In this document: positions 60,268-64,000 of the stretch, one piece after another
Layout of the letters: each line of letters begins with the position of its first letter
Position numbering within the stretch: the first letter of the stretch is position 1
Assembly (NCBI GenBank): GCA_018711275.1
Contig: DVIN01000051.1
Coordinates: 33,137 to 97,136, forward strand
Direction: 5' to 3'
Length of the DNA stretch: 64,000 nt
Source: Candidatus Pullilachnospira intestinigallinarum
Lineage (GTDB): Bacteria > Bacillota > Clostridia > Lachnospirales > Lachnospiraceae
Position numbers and translations under genes: made by a program
Notes under the pieces: generated by a model
What the model saw: only the letters and a program-made list of their open reading frames with translations
What the model was told of the DNA's origin: nothing
Databases searched by the model: none

Positions 60268-60399
60268 ACCTTTCTTCCCCTTCGACGCACTGGCAGCCAT
60301 TTGTTCCATCCTCCGTGTATTCAGAACTCTCCTGTCGGTCCCGAGGTGCGGATCCGACGCTGTTTCCGGAAGAAGTATTTTCGGACACTGCACCGTCCA

Positions 60400-62067
60400 T
60401 CAGACATCGAAGCAGCTTCCGCCCACAAATTCCCGCAGGATGGAATTCTTCGGAATGTCTTCGCTTGGCACTCCAACAAAGTAATCCAGAAATTTCAGAA
60501 GCCTTTTTGCTTCGTAATACTCCGGCTCATCCTTCTCAATCTGAAACAGCAGAGGTTCCGCATACAGTTTCAGCACCGACAGTTCGTACAGCAGGGCGGA
60601 ATTAAACATCACATCGGCTTCTTCCTGGTAGGGGAAAATGTTCTCGCTCTCTCCTCTGCGCACCGACGGCCACATGGCGATGGTCTCCCGGGCGGAAGTC
60701 CCCCTTGTCTGATGATCCCGGACAATCCGGCGGATCAGTCTTCCGTCAGTGGTGGGAATCCGATTGTGTTCATCCACATTCAGCTGAGTCAGGGCGCTGA
60801 TATAGATTTTAAACTTGCTTTTTCTCGGAAGGGAATAACTGAGACGGTCATTGAGGCCGTGAATTCCCTCAATCACCAGAATATCTTCCTTCCCCAGCTG
60901 CAGATAATCCTTCTTGTACTCCCGTTTTCCCAACTTGAAATTGAACCGTGGCATTTCCACCCGCTCCCCGTTGAGAAGCGCCTTCATATCGTGATTGAAC
61001 AGCTCCACATCGATGGCCTCCAGACACTCGAAATTATAATTTCCATTCTCGTCTCTGGGGGTATCCTCCCGGTTCACGAAATAATTGTCCACCGCGATGG
61101 GATGCGGTTTCAGGCCATGAGCTGCCAGCTGGATAGACAGCCGGTGGGAAAAGGTGGTTTTCCCCGAAGAAGAGGGACCGGCGATCATTACAAACTTCAC
61201 GTCGCCTCTGGCCTTGATCTGCTCCGCAATGGAGGATATATTTCCCTCCTGGAGCGCCTCGGAAATCAGAATCAGATTTTTCATCTCCCCCTGGGAAATC
61301 TTTTCATTCAATTCCCCCACTACGGAAATTCCCATCATCTCACTCCAGCGTTCCGCCTGCATCTGCACCTGAAAAATCTTCGGGGAAGGGGCAAACTCCG
61401 GCACCACCCGGGGATTCTTTCTCCGGGGCATCTGAAGCAGAACGCCGTTCTCATAAGGGTACAGGCGGAAATATTTCAGGTAGCCGGTGTGCCATACCAT
61501 ATATCCGTAATAATAGTCCTCAAAATCCTCCAGCCGGTAAATATTCACCCTCGATACCCGCCGAAAACGGAACAGTTTTTCTTTGTCATACATTCCATGC
61601 CGGTGGAACAGTTCAATGGCATCCGAAGTGGAAATGCTGCGTTTCATCACCGGAAGCTTCTGATCCACCAGGCCGCGCATATAGGCGTCCACCTGGTCCA
61701 AAAATGCCTGATCCACCGTCACATCTCCGTCAATGGTATAGTAAAACCCCGCGTCCACCGCAAAGCGCAGCACCACCTTGCGGATCTTCTCGTGTCCGGC
61801 CACATGATATACCGCCTTTAAAAACAGCAGATTCATGCTTCTCTTATAGGTTTTATGCCCGATACTGTCCGCCGTGGTGATCAGACGCAGCCGACAATCC
61901 CGGTGTACTTTTTTATGCAGTTCTCTCAGCTTTCCGTCTGCCATCACCAGCACCACCGGATCCCCCGCAAGAGAGGAGAAATCCTGCACAATCTCTCCAT
62001 AGCAGGTTCCTTCCGGATAAGATTTTGTTTCTTCACCAACTGTCACCCGGCACATTCTGTTGCCCAT
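60400..62067 (-). CDS. TGS-domain nucleoside (uridine-like) kinase
   Basis: 555 aa from ATG 62067, chosen for the SD GGGAGGA; open sequence extends 33 codons further up through several ATGs without SD. N-terminal TGS/threonyl-tRNA synthetase-like region (about 1-200; KSYPEGTCYGEIVQDF, TSDAIELFHRHGMYDK) joined to a uridine kinase/phosphoribulokinase domain (P-loop AGPSSSGKTTFSHRLSIQLA near residue 290, VIEGIHGLND near 400). The fused architecture is a clostridial nucleoside kinase type. It phosphorylates uridine or cytidine by homology. Downstream of trmK. Confidence 0.9.
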   Translation of the reverse strand: MGNRMCRVTVGEETKSYPEGTCYGEIVQDFSSLAGDPVVLVMADGKLRELHKKVHRDCRLRLITTADSIGHKTYKRSMNLLFLKAVYHVAGHEKIRKVVLRFAVDAGFYYTIDGDVTVDQAFLDQVDAYMRGLVDQKLPVMKRSISTSDAIELFHRHGMYDKEKLFRFRRVSRVNIYRLEDFEDYYYGYMVWHTGYLKYFRLYPYENGVLLQMPRRKNPRVVPEFAPSPKIFQVQMQAERWSEMMGISVVGELNEKISQGEMKNLILISEALQEGNISSIAEQIKARGDVKFVMIAGPSSSGKTTFSHRLSIQLAAHGLKPHPIAVDNYFVNREDTPRDENGNYNFECLEAIDVELFNHDMKALLNGERVEMPRFNFKLGKREYKKDYLQLGKEDILVIEGIHGLNDRLSYSLPRKSKFKIYISALTQLNVDEHNRIPTTDGRLIRRIVRDHQTRGTSARETIAMWPSVRRGESENIFPYQEEADVMFNSALLYELSVLKLYAEPLLFQIEKDEPEYYEAKRLLKFLDYFVGVPSEDIPKNSILREFVGGSCFDV

Positions 62068-62131
62068 AAATGCCATTCCTCCCGTCTCCGTTCTCATTGT
62101 CGGCCTAACAGCCATATGAAAGCATTTCCGT

Positions 62132-62833
62132 TCATTGTTTATAATATGCCATCGCGTCCCTGACAATATCCAGTTCCTGCTCCATTTCCCGGATTCTTCC
62201 AGAGATCATCTCCGTATTCCGGCCATTTTTTTTCAGATTTTCAAGGATCAGGCCGCAGACCCTGCGCCTCTCCTCCAGATACATCCGAAGAACCGGATGG
62301 TGTTTTTCCAGAAGCGTTTTTCCGTACCGGTAAAATACTTCCTGCCCCCAGACCATCTCCCCAGGCACGGCATGAATGGCAGTATAATATTTTCCTTCCT
62401 CCCGGACCATATCCTCCGCGTCAATGCTCCAGCCGCTCTCTTCCAGAAAATGCCGCACCAGTCCGATTTCTGACTGCGGCTGCAAAATCAGTTCCCGGAC
62501 GCCTGCCAGTCTCTCTTTCCCTTTCCGGAGAATCCGAATCATCAGCGGCCCGCCCATCCCCGCCACAAGAACAGAATCCGCCTCCCCGCGGCCCAGTTTT
62601 TCCAGGCCGTCGGAAAGGCGGGTTTTGATGCACGGGGTAAGCCCTGCCAGGCGAATGTGTTCCTCCGCCCGCAGCAGGGGTCCCCGATTGACATCCATAG
62701 CAAGGGCGGAAGGGATCGTTCCCTCTTCCACCAGGGCAATGGGTATGTATCCATGGTCCGTTCCCACATCGGCCAGCCGGTTTCCCGGCGTCACAAGAGA
62801 CGCGTTCATCCGAAGCCGAACAGACAGCTGCAT
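62132..62833 (-). CDS. trmK: tRNA (adenine(22)-N1)-methyltransferase TrmK
   Basis: 233 aa. SAM motif LADVGTDHGYIPIALVEEG near residue 20 and VLVAGMGGPLMIRIL near 90, with LQPQSEIGLVRHFLEESG, are characteristic of the YqfN/TrmK family, which methylates A22 of tRNA. ATG overlaps the rpoD stop (TGATG), so it is cotranscribed with sigma-A as in other Firmicutes. Confidence 0.93.
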   Translation of the reverse strand: MQLSVRLRMNASLVTPGNRLADVGTDHGYIPIALVEEGTIPSALAMDVNRGPLLRAEEHIRLAGLTPCIKTRLSDGLEKLGRGEADSVLVAGMGGPLMIRILRKGKERLAGVRELILQPQSEIGLVRHFLEESGWSIDAEDMVREEGKYYTAIHAVPGEMVWGQEVFYRYGKTLLEKHHPVLRMYLEERRRVCGLILENLKKNGRNTEMISGRIREMEQELDIVRDAMAYYKQ

Positions 62834-63942
62834 CAGTCCAGATAATCCTTCAGCTTCCGGCTGCGGCTGGGGTGACGCAGCTTTCTTAAGGCCTTCGCCT
62901 CGATCTGACGGATACGCTCTCTCGTGACATTGAAAACTTTTCCAACTTCTTCCAGAGTTCTGGCTCTTCCATCGTCCAGTCCGAATCTCAGGCGCAGCAC
63001 CTTCTGCTCCCGCTCTGTCAGGGTGCTCAGCACCTCCACCAGCTGCTCCTTCAGCAGTGTGAACGCGGCGGCGTCCGCAGGCACCGGCACATTATCATCC
63101 TGAATAAAGTCTCCCAGATGGCTGTCCTCTTCCTCTCCGATAGGCGTCTCCAGGGATACCGGCTCCTGGGAAATTTTCAGGATTTCCCGAACCCGCTCCA
63201 CCGGCATGTTCATCTCCTCCGCAATCTCCTCGGGAGTAGGTTCACGGCCAAGCTCCTGCAGCAGCTGACGGGATACCCGGATCAGCTTGTTGATGGTCTC
63301 CACCATATGAACAGGAATCCGGATGGTTCTGGCCTGATCCGCGATGGCTCTTGTGATCGCCTGACGGATCCACCAGGTGGCATAGGTACTGAACTTGTAT
63401 CCCTTCCGGTAATCAAACTTCTCCACAGCCTTGATAAGTCCCAGATTTCCTTCCTGAATCAGATCCAAGAAAAGCATTCCACGACCCACATACCGCTTGG
63501 CAATGCTTACCACCAGACGCAGGTTGGCTTCCGCCAGACGCTTTTTGGCGGCCTCGTCTCCCTGCTCCATCCGCTTTGCCAGCTCGATCTCCTCCTCCGC
63601 GCTCAGAAGAGGCACCTTGCCAATTTCTTTCAGATACATGCGTACCGGATCCTCGATGCTGACGCCCTCGGGAACGGACAGGTCGATATTTTCCATATCC
63701 ACCTCTTCGTCCTCCAGGGGAATATCATCCGCTTCCAGAATCGCATCATCCTCCGGCATCCGGAGCACGTCCACTCCGTTATTCTCCAGATATTCAAAAA
63801 TCAGATCCATCTGATCCGCGTTCAGTGTAATTCCCTGGAAAAAGTCATTGATCTCCTGGTATTCCAGAACATTTTTTTTCTTCTTTGCCAAATCCAGAAG
63901 TGCTTTCAGTTTTTCGGCAAACTGGGCTTTATCCATTTCCAT
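62833..63942 (-). CDS. rpoD: RNA polymerase sigma factor RpoD (SigA)
   Basis: 369 aa. Region 1.1-like N terminus, region 2 ([24 protein letters not shown] motif [20 protein letters not shown] near residue 215), region 3, and region 4.2 HTH ([20 protein letters not shown]). It is the primary sigma factor; promoters in this window with TTGACA/TATAAT are as expected for it. The length is as in Bacillus SigA. The gene upstream (usually dnaG) lies outside the window. Confidence 0.98.
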   Translation of the reverse strand: MEMDKAQFAEKLKALLDLAKKKKNVLEYQEINDFFQGITLNADQMDLIFEYLENNGVDVLRMPEDDAILEADDIPLEDEEVDMENIDLSVPEGVSIEDPVRMYLKEIGKVPLLSAEEEIELAKRMEQGDEAAKKRLAEANLRLVVSIAKRYVGRGMLFLDLIQEGNLGLIKAVEKFDYRKGYKFSTYATWWIRQAITRAIADQARTIRIPVHMVETINKLIRVSRQLLQELGREPTPEEIAEEMNMPVERVREILKISQEPVSLETPIGEEEDSHLGDFIQDDNVPVPADAAAFTLLKEQLVEVLSTLTEREQKVLRLRFGLDDGRARTLEEVGKVFNVTRERIRQIEAKALRKLRHPSRSRKLKDYLD

Positions 63943-64000
63943 TTGTTTTCCATCCTTCCATAACTTGCTTATATTTTATCCTCTATGAGAAGAAATATGC

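Overview
The window reads as a chromosomal segment of a Gram-positive anaerobe of class Clostridia, most likely family Lachnospiraceae. This rests on the gene order ftsY-smc-rnc-acpP-plsX, the AspRS-free housekeeping run pheA/folC/pyrBI, the VanRS-like two-component genes, strong SD sequences (AGGAGG), TTGACA/TATAAT promoters and protein sequences of clostridial type. G+C looks like the low-to-mid fifties except in one AT-rich island (about 35.8-37.0 kb). No rRNA, tRNA or CRISPR array was seen; one structural RNA, RNase P RNA, is present.

Layout. 0-2.2 kb: dltA and a partial dltB (D-alanylation of teichoic acids), divergent from a MATE exporter (2.5-3.9 kb). 3.9-4.5 kb: a small inverted-repeat element and a cobalamin riboswitch on the minus strand with its own promoter and terminator but no gene behind it. 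4.5-6.5 kb: a GntR (YtrA-type) regulator with an ABC transporter. 6.6-17.8 kb: housekeeping genes ilvA, ftsY, smc, rnc, acpP, plsX, a lipoprotein, aspartokinase and a PHP phosphoesterase. 17.9-25 kb: S66 peptidase, an ABC transporter, a large two-TM exported protein, and a response regulator/sensor kinase pair that is fused into one ORF by an apparent 1-nt frameshift. 25-32.7 kb: ppk1, ppx, a DUF815 ATPase, pheA, folC, with two pairs of a palindromic repeat between genes. 32.8-34.2 kb: pyrBI. 34.3-35.9 kb: a second MATE exporter with an attenuator-like leader. 35.9-37.8 kb: AT-rich cassette (DUF2089 regulator plus two small paralogous membrane proteins) followed by gene remnants and repeats. 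37.8-46.3 kb: alpha-galactoside region (GH36 and GH4 alpha-galactosidases, AraC and LysR regulators, an AGCS symporter, a sugar O-acetyltransferase, a truncated AraC). 46.4-52.9 kb: oligopeptide ABC transporter operon. 53.1-55.2 kb: cysteine desulfidase-like protein and a GntR/FCD regulator. 55.2-60.2 kb: an operon of maf, thioesterase, a second GH36 alpha-galactosidase and an oxidoreductase, with rnpB upstream. 60.4-64 kb: rpoD, trmK and a TGS-type nucleoside kinase.

How parts connect. Two alpha-galactosidase genes 5 kb apart share the same pair of direct repeats (ATTTTGTTGCA, 22 bp apart) at the same distance from a -10 box that lacks a good -35, which points to one AraC-type activator. Several regulatory RNAs or leaders can be read directly: the cobalamin riboswitch, a terminator in the MATE leader at 35.75 kb, and a terminator hairpin that begins within a few bases of the predicted oppA transcription start. 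The most unusual points are the gene-less, strongly promoted cobalamin riboswitch aimed at the 3' end of a MATE gene, the RR-kinase frameshift fusion, and the AT-rich small-protein cassette.
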